64,000 nucleotides of DNA, from contig NZ_FOJJ01000039.1 of NCBI RefSeq assembly GCF_900111775.1, positions 124,001 through 188,000 on the forward strand. Direction: 5' to 3'. The DNA is from Desulfuromonas acetexigens (lineage in GTDB: Bacteria; Desulfobacterota; Desulfuromonadia; Desulfuromonadales; Trichloromonadaceae). The notes beneath the pieces were generated by a model that saw only the letters and a program-made list of their open reading frames with translations, ran no database searches and was not told the DNA's origin. Positions 1 through 7,690 of the stretch are shown here, piece by piece. Position 1 is the first letter of the stretch. Each line of letters opens with the position of its first letter. The position numbers and the translations under genes were made by a program.

Positions 1-23
1 ATCGGGGCCCGTTACGGGAAGAG

Positions 24-464
24 GTGCGCCGCGAAATCCGTCGACTCCATCAACTGTCCAATCGGGGCCTCTGGGGGCTGGCAATTTTCATCCTCATCAG
101 CCTTGGCGCCCAGCGCAATTTCAACTTCCTTCCCACCTTTTCTGAAGGGGCGCGCGCGGTTCTCGGCGCGGCGCCGCCGGTCAAACTGATCAGCATCGCC
201 CTGGTGGTCTACAGCTTCTCCGCTCTGGTTCTCATCCTCTCGCGGATGATGGGGGGGACCGAGACTTACCGCGGCTGGTCCCACCTCGGTTACCTGAGCG
301 GCTTCTATTTCTTCTACTATTACGGCGAAACCCTGCCCGACAATTTCTGGGCGGTCTTCGCCGCCGGTGCGACCATCCTCTCCCTGGAGTATTACGCCAT
401 CTGGAACTCTTGCAGCGAGGCGATCCGCACCGAAAAAGAACTTCTCAAAAAGCTGGAAGACTGA
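24..464 (+). CDS. Integral membrane protein of unknown function; 5' end may lie outside the window
   Basis: Function not recognised. The product shows a basic N-terminus, three or four hydrophobic stretches (roughly residues 15-30, 50-72, 88-100 and 108-125) and a charged C-terminal tail ending in EKELLKKLED, so it is probably a small inner-membrane protein. The GTG at 24 is the first start codon available, but it has no well-spaced ribosome binding site and the frame stays open back to base 3, so the real start may be upstream of the window. It belongs to whatever operon precedes the window; the next gene downstream has its own promoter about 280 bases away. Confidence 0.6.
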   Translation: MRREIRRLHQLSNRGLWGLAIFILISLGAQRNFNFLPTFSEGARAVLGAAPPVKLISIALVVYSFSALVLILSRMMGGTETYRGWSHLGYLSGFYFFYYYGETLPDNFWAVFAAGATILSLEYYAIWNSCSEAIRTEKELLKKLED

Positions 465-595
465 GGTTTTTCCGGCATTCTTCCCCGTTTTTCCCTTCCC
501 CTTCGCGTATACCCAAAACCCTATCCTCTGTATAAGCTCCCTATACATTCCCGAAAAAATCCATAAATCCCTTTAATTCCAGTGGTTTGAATAAT

Positions 596-617
596 ATTAC
601 CGGACCGGTCCGGTAAT
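596..617. promoter_or_regulatory. Perfect 22-base palindrome, candidate enhancer site for a sigma-54 activator
   Basis: Both strands read the same across 596-617, with core TTACCGGACCGGTCCGGTAA. It lies about 130 bases upstream of the -24 element, the usual distance for a bacterial enhancer-binding protein site. A dimeric regulator site is the simplest reading. It could also act as a terminator-like hairpin for the upstream gene, but there is no T-tract after it. Confidence 0.5.
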
Positions 618-705
618 CCCCTCCCCCCTATGCGTATGAATTTCCTATACGCTTCTAATCTCATTTCTGCTCAGACTTTCTTCGGCCAGAGAATATGTTC
701 AGTAA

Positions 706-718
706 AATCAACCTCTTA
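706..718 (+). promoter_or_regulatory. Putative IHF binding site
   Basis: AATCAACCTCTTA matches the IHF consensus WATCAA-N4-TTR at every defined position. It sits about 30 bases before the -24 box and between that box and the upstream palindrome, where IHF commonly bends DNA to bring the activator to sigma-54 RNA polymerase. Confidence 0.5.
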
Positions 719-745
719 TTTATTTTTTTAGAAAAAATTTAAAAT

Positions 746-760
746 TGGCACGGGCACTGC
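746..760 (+). promoter_or_regulatory. Sigma-54 (RpoN) promoter
   Basis: TGGCACGGGCACTGC has the invariant GG and GC dinucleotides at the correct -24/-12 spacing and matches the consensus TGGCACG-N4-TTGC at all but one base. Transcription should start near 772, leaving a leader of about 118 nt before the receiver-like gene at 890. Confidence 0.75.
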
Positions 761-889
761 TATAGATAGAGACAAAGCCAAAGGCCAGTCTTCCCGCTGT
801 CGCCGTCCGGAACAATCTTCTCTGTGAAGGCGCCGGGAAATGAACCCCTTAAGATCATCCACAATGAATGACATGGAAAGGCGGATATT

Positions 890-1315
890 ATGCGAACACT
901 TTTGATTGCCGACCAAGACAATGCTTCGCGCGAAGAAATGCGCAAGCTCATGGCCGAGGAAGGATACCAGATCCGGATGGCCAATTCGGTGGTGGAGGTT
1001 CTTCGGGACGCCCTGAAAAATCAGGCCCAGGTGCTCCTGCTCGGGATGGAATTTGAGAACATGCTGGCGGTGGAACTGATTCCGCTGGTGAAGAAATGCA
1101 GCAAGGATCTGATGATCATCCTGGTTTCGGATGAGGACTCTCTCCCTCTGCTGCGCAAGGTCCGCGGCGAAGGCATCTTCTATCATGCCTTGCGTCCGGT
1201 GACCGCCGAAGACAAGGAAGAGTTGCGCTTGGCGGTACGTTGTGCCTTCGAGAAATATCCGCAGGTGCCTTCGACCCAGTCGCAGCGCCTCCAGCGTCTC
1301 GAAGCCATGGCCTGA
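890..1315 (+). CDS. Degenerate response-regulator receiver-domain protein
   Basis: A single-domain protein of 141 residues with the layout of a CheY-like receiver. The N-terminal strand LLIADQDN carries the acidic pocket (D8, D10). However, the strand that normally ends in the phosphoacceptor Asp reads QVLLLGMEF, with no Asp at that position, and the conserved Lys-Pro is ALRP with Arg instead of Lys. It therefore probably cannot be phosphorylated in the usual way and may work as a protein-interaction module. There is no output domain. It is the first gene behind the sigma-54 promoter at 746, and the small membrane protein starts 15 bases downstream, so the two are likely co-transcribed. Confidence 0.7.
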   Translation: MRTLLIADQDNASREEMRKLMAEEGYQIRMANSVVEVLRDALKNQAQVLLLGMEFENMLAVELIPLVKKCSKDLMIILVSDEDSLPLLRKVRGEGIFYHALRPVTAEDKEELRLAVRCAFEKYPQVPSTQSQRLQRLEAMA

Positions 1316-1330
1316 AGGGACGAAGGGCGG

Positions 1331-1570
1331 ATGCGAAAGTCGAACGCACTAATAGCGATCGCCGCGGCCATGATCCCGGCCGCCGCCTGGGCGACGGGGG
1401 CGGAACCGGCCGAGTCCGGATGGATCGTCTGGGGGTTCTTCGCGGTCTGCGCCCTGATTGCCGTCCGTCAGGTCTGGCCGGCTCTGCGGCAGGTCAGTCA
1501 GGCGGCACGGGAGCTTTCCTCCCGTTCCCGGGAGGGGGAGGAAGAAAAAGAAGATCGCATGAAGTTTTGA
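1331..1570 (+). CDS. Small membrane protein with signal-anchor, unknown function
   Basis: A 79-residue product. An N-terminal hydrophobic segment ending in AAAWA looks like a signal peptide with a plausible cleavage site near residue 21. A second hydrophobic segment (about 31-49) is followed by a highly charged tail rich in E, K and R. This predicts a single-pass protein with a cytoplasmic charged tail. It follows the receiver-like gene by 15 bases, and a hairpin just downstream closes the unit. I do not recognise a family; the pairing with a pseudo-receiver suggests a shared signalling or scaffold role, which is inference. Confidence 0.55.
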   Translation: MRKSNALIAIAAAMIPAAAWATGAEPAESGWIVWGFFAVCALIAVRQVWPALRQVSQAARELSSRSREGEEEKEDRMKF

Positions 1571-1594
1571 GTTCCATCAGAACTTTGAAGATAG

Positions 1595-1626
1595 CGGGGA
1601 GGCGCGACCAGGGTCGCGTCTCCCCG
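1595..1626 (+). terminator. Hairpin, probable terminator
   Basis: A 15-base-pair stem (CGGGGAGGCGCGACC paired with GGTCGCGTCTCCCCG, one G-T pair) with a two-base loop lies 24 bases after the small membrane gene. The tail is only weakly T-rich (TTCCGTTTC), so termination may be partial. Confidence 0.5.
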
Positions 1627-1710
1627 TTCCGTTTCAGGGGCGGAAAAGGCTTGGCATGGAGCGGGAAACGGGTTAAAAGGGGCGCCGTCAACCCTGTTTC
1701 GAGGCGAGAA

Positions 1711-2967
1711 ATGCTGTTGAATGCCGCCATGCTTACCCAGTATCTGCACCGCCGCGCCCTGCCCGGGCCCTGGACCATCGAAGGCTGTCCTGAGGAAGAT
1801 TTCGCGGCGGCGGTGGTTATTCCCGCCCTGGCCGAGGGGGAGAGCCTCTGGACTACCTTGGCGGCTCTGGCGGAGAATCCCCGTGAAGACCTCGCACGCA
1901 CCTTGATTCTGGTGGTGGTCAATCACTCGGAAGAGGCGGAAGCGTCGATTCGTGCCGCCAATCTCGCCGATCTTCGCCGACTGCGGGAGTGGCCGGCTTC
2001 CCCCTTGCGTCTGGCCTGGGTCGACGCCGCCGGCCCCGGGCGGGAGTTTCCGGCCAAAAGGGCCGGTGTCGGTCTGGCCCGCAAGCTCGGCTTCGACCTC
2101 GCCCTGACCCGGTTGGTAACGGGCTCAGGGCGTCCCTTTCTGGTCAGTCTCGATGCCGACACCCTGGTGCGTCCCGACTATCTTCCGGCGCTATTTCGTC
2201 ATTTCGCCGTTTCCGAGGCGGGCGGTGCGGTGCTGCCTTTCGCCCATCAGCCGGGGCGGGACGCCGCCGAAGAGCGGGCCATTGAGCGCTACGAACTCTA
2301 TCTGCGCCACTATGTCCTGGGCCTGGAGCTGGCCGGCTCCCCCTATGCCTTTAACGCCGTCGGCAGCGCTCTGGCCTGCCGGGCCGACGCCTATATCAAG
2401 GCGGGGGGGATGAACCGCCGCAGCGCCGGGGAGGATTTCTATTTTCTTCAGCAACTGGCCAAGACTTCGGGTGTCGCTCCGGTTGCGGGAACCCTGGTCC
2501 GGCCTTCGCCGCGTCCTTCCGGGCGTACCCCCTTCGGCACCGGTCGCAGCGTCGCCCGGTTTTTGGCCGGCGAGGAGTCCGCCGTCACGTTCTACGAACC
2601 CCGGGCCTTCCGGATTCTCGGCCAATGGCTGGCGCTGGTGGCCGATCAGGGGCAAAGCTCGGGCGCCGTGCTGCTGACCATGGCCCGACAATTTTCCGAG
2701 GAGCTCGCCACCTATCTGGAAAGCCTGAACTTTGTCTCGACCTGGGAGCGTCTGCGCCGCAACCACCCCCAACCCGAAGCGTTGCAGAGAGCCTTCCACG
2801 GCTGGTTTGATGGCTTGGCCTCCCTGCGCCTGATCCACGCCCTGTGCCGGGAGCGCCTTTCCCCCGAGGCGGCGCTGCCGGAGTTGTTGGCGTGGGCGGG
2901 CCTGCCGGTTGGAGGTGGTCCGGCGGAGTTTCTGGCGCGGTTGCGGCAACGGCAATCGGCTCTTTGA
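1711..2967 (+). CDS. Family 2 glycosyltransferase
   Basis: Predicted inverting sugar transferase with a GT-A fold, 418 residues. The N-terminal nucleotide-sugar region begins with AAAVVIPALAEGES (about 33-46), the metal-binding DxD motif is SLDAD (D148, D150), and the acidic ED of the acceptor region is in AGEDFYFLQQL near residue 240. No membrane segment is apparent, so it is probably cytoplasmic. The ATG at 1711 follows GAGGCGAG and starts just ahead of the conserved domain; the frame is open further upstream but has no good start. The acceptor and sugar cannot be told from sequence. Its neighbours, an M23 peptidase and an SDR protein, would fit envelope work. Confidence 0.75.
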   Translation: MLLNAAMLTQYLHRRALPGPWTIEGCPEEDFAAAVVIPALAEGESLWTTLAALAENPREDLARTLILVVVNHSEEAEASIRAANLADLRRLREWPASPLRLAWVDAAGPGREFPAKRAGVGLARKLGFDLALTRLVTGSGRPFLVSLDADTLVRPDYLPALFRHFAVSEAGGAVLPFAHQPGRDAAEERAIERYELYLRHYVLGLELAGSPYAFNAVGSALACRADAYIKAGGMNRRSAGEDFYFLQQLAKTSGVAPVAGTLVRPSPRPSGRTPFGTGRSVARFLAGEESAVTFYEPRAFRILGQWLALVADQGQSSGAVLLTMARQFSEELATYLESLNFVSTWERLRRNHPQPEALQRAFHGWFDGLASLRLIHALCRERLSPEAALPELLAWAGLPVGGGPAEFLARLRQRQSAL

Positions 2968-3070
2968 CGGGCGGCTATTGCTCATTGGAAAGTTCGTCGC
3001 TATAGTAGGGCTTCTGGCCGCTTGACTGAAGCGACCTTCACCAATTTCATATGAAAAAAAGGACAGACCG

Positions 3071-4384
3071 TTGAAAACTTCATCCCTGGTATTGATCGCC
3101 GTGCTTTTCGCCGCCCTGGTGGGGGGCGGTTATTTCTATTTTCGCGACACCAAAAGTCCGCACATTCAGCTGACGCCCGAATCGGGGGCGACCTCCAGTA
3201 AACATCCGCCGGTACTCAAACTCAGCGACCCCGGTTCGGGCCTGCGCAAGGTGACGGTGACGTTGACCCAGGGGGAGACGACCTTCGACGTTCTTTCCCG
3301 GGAGTTTCCCGAGGGAACCCTGGAGCAGAGCGAGCCTCTGCCTCTGCAACAGTTGGGGATCAAGGACGGTCCCGCGCAGTTGCGGGTGGTAGTCGTCGAC
3401 CGCAGCATCTTCCCGCTCGGGTCGGGTAGCACCAGCGATCAGACCTTCAGTTTTGATTTCGACAACAAGGCGCCGATCATTTCTCCCTTGAGCCGCCACC
3501 ACAACCTGACCAGGGGGGGAGCGGGGCTGGTGACCTATACCCTGTCCGAGACGGTGACCAAGACCGGGGTCATGGTCGGTGATCGTTTCTTCCCCGGCTA
3601 TCCGCAGGGTTCGGGCGTCTATGCCGCGCTCTTCGCCTATCCCTGGGATCTGCCGGCGGAGCAGTTCGTGCCCAAGATTGTCGCCGTCGATGTGGCTGGT
3701 AACGAGCGACTGACCGGCATCTATTATCACACCAGCGCCAAGCCCTTCCGGGAACGGCAAATCGAGATCAGCCGGCAGTTCCTGGAGGCCAAGATGCCCC
3801 CCTTCGAGGATCACTTCCCCAATACAACTGATCCTCTCGATATTTTCCTCAAGGTCAACAGTGAGCTGCGCAAGAAGAATGTGGCGCGCCTGGCCGATTT
3901 CGCCCGGGAAACCTCGCCCACCCCTCTCTGGCAAGGGGCCTTCGCCAGCCAGCCGAAGGCGGCGACCCTGGCGCTCTTCGCCGATCATCGAACCTATTTT
4001 TACGAGGGGCGGGAGATCGACCGCCAGACCCACCTCGGCATCGATCTCGCCTCCACGGCTCAGATCGGGATTCTTGCGGCCAACCACGGGCGCGTTGTCT
4101 ATGCCGACGACTTGGGCATCTACGGGTTGTGCGTGGTGATCGACCATGGTTTGGGATTGCAGACCCTCTACGGTCATCTCAGCCGTATCGGCGTCACCGT
4201 CGGTCAGCAGGTGGCCAAAGGGGATGTGATCGGCAACAGCGGCGCCACCGGCATGGCCGGCGGTGATCATCTGCATTACGAAACGGTTATTGCGGGCCTG
4301 TCGGTACAGCCGATCGAGTGGTGGGACGGTTCCTGGATCGCCAACAACATCACCGAGAAACTGAAGCTGACCCCCACCAACTGA
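3071..4384 (+). CDS. M23-family metallopeptidase, membrane-anchored
   Basis: Predicted zinc endopeptidase acting on peptidoglycan cross-bridges in the periplasm, 437 residues. It has an uncleaved or lipid-free N-terminal anchor (about 5-24), then a long beta-rich region without a recognised name. The C-terminal LytM domain has zinc ligands in THLGID (H321, D325) and HLHYE (H400, H402), with YGHL (H369) between them, so the active site is complete. The start is TTG at 3071, and AAAAAGGACAG upstream supplies a ribosome site. The SDR gene follows after 27 bases. A role in cell-wall remodelling is inferred from the family. Confidence 0.8.
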   Translation: MKTSSLVLIAVLFAALVGGGYFYFRDTKSPHIQLTPESGATSSKHPPVLKLSDPGSGLRKVTVTLTQGETTFDVLSREFPEGTLEQSEPLPLQQLGIKDGPAQLRVVVVDRSIFPLGSGSTSDQTFSFDFDNKAPIISPLSRHHNLTRGGAGLVTYTLSETVTKTGVMVGDRFFPGYPQGSGVYAALFAYPWDLPAEQFVPKIVAVDVAGNERLTGIYYHTSAKPFRERQIEISRQFLEAKMPPFEDHFPNTTDPLDIFLKVNSELRKKNVARLADFARETSPTPLWQGAFASQPKAATLALFADHRTYFYEGREIDRQTHLGIDLASTAQIGILAANHGRVVYADDLGIYGLCVVIDHGLGLQTLYGHLSRIGVTVGQQVAKGDVIGNSGATGMAGGDHLHYETVIAGLSVQPIEWWDGSWIANNITEKLKLTPTN

Positions 4385-4411
4385 GCAGGCCCGCATGGGC
4401 AGGGAGGGTGT

Positions 4412-5110
4412 ATGGGAAAGACTATTCTGATTACCGGAGCCAATCGCGGCATCGGCCTGGAACTGACGCGGGAATTCGCCTCTTACGGTTGGCGGGTGCT
4501 GGCCTGCTGCCGGGATCCGCAAACCGCCGCAGAGCTGCAAACCCTGGCGGAACGCTCGGCGGGGGCGGTGACCGTCTATCCCCTGGAAGTGACGGACGGT
4601 GAGCAGATCCGTGCCCTTTCCGCCGCCCTGGCGGAGGAGAAAATCGACATTCTGCTCAACAACGCCGGGGTTTCCGGCCCCGAACGGCAGGATTTCGGGG
4701 AGATCGACACGGAGGCCTGGCTGCGCACCTTTCAGATCAACAGTATCGCGCCGTTGCAGATGGCCGTGGCCTTCGTCGAGCAGGTGGCCCGCAGCCGGCG
4801 GAAGATTATCGCCACCGTCGGCAGCCAGCTCGGCAGCCTGACGGAAAATACCGAAGGCGGCATGTACGCCTACCGCTCCTCCAAGGCCGCTGCGCACATG
4901 GTGACCAAGAGCCTTTCCATCGATCTGCAGGGGCGGGGGATCACCGTCGTGGCCCTCCATCCCGGCTGGGTCAGCACCCGTATGGGCGGTGCCGAAGCCC
5001 CGGTCAAGCCGCGGCAGAGCGCCGCCGATCTCTTTGCGGTGCTGACCGCTTTGACCGCGAAAGATACCGGCAAGCTCTGGGCCCATACCGGCCAGGTGCT
5101 CCCCTGGTAG
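4412..5110 (+). CDS. Short-chain dehydrogenase/reductase (C-factor type)
   Basis: NAD(P)-dependent oxidoreductase with a Rossmann fold, 232 residues, the size of the small classical SDRs. The cofactor motif is TGANRGIG (residues 8-15), the structural NNAG is present near residue 87, and the catalytic Ser and the YxxxK motif (YRSSK) are intact. It resembles the sniffer/C-factor subgroup, whose natural substrates are mostly unknown. It follows the M23 peptidase and ends at a strong hairpin shared with the convergent gene. Confidence 0.8.
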   Translation: MGKTILITGANRGIGLELTREFASYGWRVLACCRDPQTAAELQTLAERSAGAVTVYPLEVTDGEQIRALSAALAEEKIDILLNNAGVSGPERQDFGEIDTEAWLRTFQINSIAPLQMAVAFVEQVARSRRKIIATVGSQLGSLTENTEGGMYAYRSSKAAAHMVTKSLSIDLQGRGITVVALHPGWVSTRMGGAEAPVKPRQSAADLFAVLTALTAKDTGKLWAHTGQVLPW

Positions 5111-5144
5111 TTTGCTTCGAACTCTAACGTTGATTTTTATCGAG

Positions 5145-5173
5145 CGGGCCGGGAAGATCAGCTTCCCGGCCCG
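5145..5173. terminator. Bidirectional terminator hairpin between convergent genes
   Basis: A perfect 12-base-pair stem (CGGGCCGGGAAG and CTTCCCGGCCCG) with a five-base loop lies between the SDR gene and the minus-strand ATP-grasp gene. Neither side has a long T-tract, so it may act partly as a stabilising 3' end. Confidence 0.55.
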
Positions 5174-5181
5174 TTCTGCGT

Positions 5182-6300
5182 TCAGGTGAGGATGACCGGG
5201 GCGAAGCCGCCGCCGGGAGTGCGCATGTTGGTCACCTGCCCGCGGTAGAGGCGGGCAGTCATCCCCAGCACCCGGTCGCGGTAAGCGTAGAGGCGAAAGT
5301 CGGTCTTCATTTCCGGATGCCCGTCTTTTTCCGTTCGCGAGGGAGAAACGTGGCGCTGAACCAGAGTCTCCTGGGGATCGAGGAGATCGAAGCGGCTCCG
5401 GGTGATCTTCGCGCCGAGGAGGACGCCCTGGCTGCCGAAACGGGCGACGGGCTTAAACACCCAATCCTTTTTCTCCCGCCAGAGGTTTTCCCGGTCGAGA
5501 TCGGCAAGCAGGCGGCTGGTCGGCACCAGCTCCGTCAGCAGGCGCCGGTCGGCGACGGCCAGATCCAACTCCGCCAACGCTTCGCCGTCGGACCAGAGGG
5601 CAAGGCGGCGCTTGTCGGCGAGCAGGCCATAGGCGAAGGGGTTGGGGCTGAGGCAGACCGTCCCGGCGCGGTAGGCGGCGCGCAGGCTGGCGAGGGCTGG
5701 GGCCTCCAGATAGAAGTCGCAATGCCGGTTGTAGATCAGTTCGATTTTATTGCCGCCATGGCGGACGCCTTCGCTATCGGCCGTCAGTTCGGCGGCATCG
5801 ACTAGGGCCACGGGAACCTTCCAGGCCTCTTCCAGAAGCTTTCGGCAGTAGGCCATCTCCCCGTAAAGAAATTGCGCGTTCGGTTCTTCATCGATGATCG
5901 CCAGCCCCGTTGGTTGCTGTGAGCGGCCGTCGTTCCAGGCCCGCAGCTCCTCGCGGAACGGGCCAAGCAGCCGCGCCCTGGCCCGTGGCGGCAGCTTGGC
6001 CGGATTCAGGACGTTCTCACCGTAGCAGGCGAGCAGGGCCGGGAGCCAGCCGCCGGCGTTGGTGTTGACCTCGATCAGCCGGGGTCCGGCGGCGGTCTGG
6101 TGAAAGTCGTAGCCCATCATCAGGGCATCGTGCCCGGGATCAAACTGGGCGATTTCTGGCAGCTCGGACCAAAGCCTGGCACGGTAGGACGGGTTGCGGC
6201 TCAACCGGTAAAGACATTTGACTAGTTGGGCCATCTGCCTGAACGACCGGCGGGGCAGGAGCGCCGGCTGGTTGCTGATCACGTCCGTGTAGGGATGCAT
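5182..6300 (-). CDS. ATP-grasp-like protein of unknown specificity
   Basis: A 372-residue protein. The stretch FKPVARFGSQGVLLG near residue 295 resembles an ATP-grasp lysine plus glycine-rich loop, and LIEVNTNAGG near residue 85 resembles the metal-binding end of that fold. With these parts in reversed order, a circularly permuted ATP-grasp enzyme of the glutathionylspermidine-synthase-like group is possible. That would make it an ATP-dependent carboxylate-amine ligase. The chosen ATG (6300) sits behind AGGAGG; a longer reading to 6411 has no such site. It is transcribed alone and away from the ferritin genes. Confidence 0.55.
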   Translation of the reverse strand: MHPYTDVISNQPALLPRRSFRQMAQLVKCLYRLSRNPSYRARLWSELPEIAQFDPGHDALMMGYDFHQTAAGPRLIEVNTNAGGWLPALLACYGENVLNPAKLPPRARARLLGPFREELRAWNDGRSQQPTGLAIIDEEPNAQFLYGEMAYCRKLLEEAWKVPVALVDAAELTADSEGVRHGGNKIELIYNRHCDFYLEAPALASLRAAYRAGTVCLSPNPFAYGLLADKRRLALWSDGEALAELDLAVADRRLLTELVPTSRLLADLDRENLWREKKDWVFKPVARFGSQGVLLGAKITRSRFDLLDPQETLVQRHVSPSRTEKDGHPEMKTDFRLYAYRDRVLGMTARLYRGQVTNMRTPGGGFAPVILT

Positions 6301-6396
6301 TCGGACCTCCTCGCATAGGTTCCGCTTATCTTGCCACACCCGGCGCATTTGCCCAAGTCCTTGAAATGTCCCTTGGAAAATTCTTTCATCCGGGCT

Positions 6397-6426
6397 TTGA
6401 CAGGGCCTCATCCTCCGGCATACTTA
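6397..6426 (+). promoter_or_regulatory. Sigma-70-type promoter for the ferritin-like pair
   Basis: A perfect -35 box TTGACA (6397-6402) is followed after 17-18 bases by an ATACTTA -10 region (6420-6426). It lies 52 bases before the first ferritin-like start. Confidence 0.5.
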
Positions 6427-6477
6427 TGAGGCGGCATCCTGTTGCCAACATTCATTGACCCTAAAGGAGACCTGATC

Positions 6478-6975
6478 ATGACTCAACCGCTGAACCTGAA
6501 CGACGCCCTGAAGCAGGCCATCCAGACCGAAAAAGATGTGATGGATTTTTATAAGCGGGCGGCCGAAGCCACGCAGAATTCCCAGGGCAAGAAAGTTTTT
6601 GAAACCCTGGCCAAAGATGAGTACGAACATGCCGGCCACTTCTTCCATGTCTACCCCGGCACGGATCTCGGCGCCTTCGAGGATTTCATGAAGCGTCCGC
6701 CGTCGGCGGGGCTGGCCCTGCACGCCAATCTGGAAAAGGCCCTGGCTGCCGGCGGGAGCGAGCGCCAGGCCATGGAAATCGCCATGAAAGAAGAGCAGAA
6801 GCTGGAAAAGGATCTGCTCGACACTGCCGCGCGCATCAGCGATCCGAAAATCAAGGCGGTTTTCGAGAAGATGGCCAAGGAGACCAATCACCACTACCAG
6901 ATCATCGAATCGGAATATGCCCGCATCATGGGGATGGTTCACGAAACCGATATCAATACCTTTGTGAGAGAGTAG
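6478..6975 (+). CDS. Ferritin-like (rubrerythrin-type) diiron domain protein
   Basis: A 165-residue four-helix protein related to the erythrin domain of rubrerythrin, expected to bind a diiron site used in peroxide or iron handling. The ligand pattern is visible: E18 in TEKDVMDFY, ExxH in DEYEHAGHF, a glutamate pair in MKEEQKLEKDL, and ExxH in KETNHHYQII. The rubredoxin domain of true rubrerythrin is absent. The ATG at 6478 follows AAAGGAGA; the longer reading from 6442 has no ribosome site. A paralogue of identical length follows 46 bases downstream. Confidence 0.8.
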   Translation: MTQPLNLNDALKQAIQTEKDVMDFYKRAAEATQNSQGKKVFETLAKDEYEHAGHFFHVYPGTDLGAFEDFMKRPPSAGLALHANLEKALAAGGSERQAMEIAMKEEQKLEKDLLDTAARISDPKIKAVFEKMAKETNHHYQIIESEYARIMGMVHETDINTFVRE

Positions 6976-7021
6976 CGAGCCGCTGAAAAGCGCACTATCC
7001 CCTAGCCGACAGGAGGTGACG

Positions 7022-7519
7022 ATGCCCCAGGAACTCAAAGTTCAGGAAGCCCTGAAGCAGGCGATTCATTCCAAGAAAAATCTCATGGATTTCTATCTCA
7101 AAGCTGCCGAGGTCAACAAGAATCCCGATGGGAAGAAGGTTCTTGAACGGTTGGCGAGCGAAGTGCGGGAGAACCTCGCGCGCTTCTTCGATTACTACAA
7201 GGGCTCCGATCTCGGCGCCTTCGACGTCTTTATCAACGGACCCCCGCATCCCGATTCGGCCATGCTGGTCTCTTTGCAGAAGGCTCTGAATGAAAACATG
7301 TCCGAACGCAAGGTGCGGGAGTTGGCCCTCAAGGAAGAAGAGGACATGGAGAGAAACTTCACCATGCTCGCCCAGAAGGTGGTCGATCCCATGGCCCGCG
7401 CCGTTCTCGAACAAGTGGCCAAGGAAACTCGTACCCATTATGCCATTATCGAATCGGAATACGCCCGCACCATGGGCATGGTCCATGAAACCGATATCGA
7501 CACCTATGTTCGTGAATAG
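7022..7519 (+). CDS. Ferritin-like paralogue with a degenerate diiron site
   Basis: A 165-residue paralogue of the preceding protein; the N-terminal halves align without gaps and both end in MVHETDI-T-VRE. Key metal positions are changed: TEKDVMDFY becomes SKKNLMDFY, EYEH becomes VREN, and ETNH becomes ETRT. Only the glutamates of the third helix (KEEEDMERNF) are kept. It is therefore unlikely to hold a normal diiron centre and may be a structural or regulatory partner, for instance in a hetero-oligomer. The ATG at 7022 is five bases after AGGAGG. A terminator follows, so the two genes form one unit. Confidence 0.75.
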   Translation: MPQELKVQEALKQAIHSKKNLMDFYLKAAEVNKNPDGKKVLERLASEVRENLARFFDYYKGSDLGAFDVFINGPPHPDSAMLVSLQKALNENMSERKVRELALKEEEDMERNFTMLAQKVVDPMARAVLEQVAKETRTHYAIIESEYARTMGMVHETDIDTYVRE

Positions 7520-7544
7520 TCATTGAAATAAACAATCCGCTACA

Positions 7545-7579
7545 AAAAAGCCCCGAACCTTCAGGTCCGGGGTTTTTTT
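7545..7579 (+). terminator. Rho-independent terminator of the ferritin-like operon
   Basis: The stem CCCCGAACCT / AGGTCCGGGG (one mismatch) is flanked by A6 and T7, typical of an intrinsic terminator. Confidence 0.85.
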
Positions 7580-7690
7580 GTGCCCACGGATGTTTAAAAT
7601 TTGCATCAGCTAATTTTTATTGGAGGGGGGAAACGTCCGTGCTAGAGTTCGAACCGTTGCAATGACCATCAAAACAAGGAGGGTTTGCCC

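Larger units (their letters stand above)
465..889. other. Regulatory intergenic region with sigma-54 control architecture
   Basis: A 425-base stretch with no credible gene. It is AT-richer than its surroundings and holds, in order, a perfect 22-base palindrome (596-617), a consensus IHF site (706-718) and a -24/-12 promoter (746-760), each listed separately. About 115 bases of untranslated leader follow before the gene at 890. Several TATAC words (around 510, 540 and 640) also occur here but do not form a clear second promoter. Confidence 0.6.

Noticed and set aside
772-889. Possible cyclic-di-GMP riboswitch in the leader of the receiver-like gene
   Set aside because: Some purine-rich words are similar, but the GEMM core sequence and its paired stems are not there.
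3080-5086. A 668-codon minus-strand frame spanning the M23 peptidase and SDR genes
   Set aside because: Covers two well-supported plus-strand genes and lacks any recognisable motif; another GC-bias shadow.
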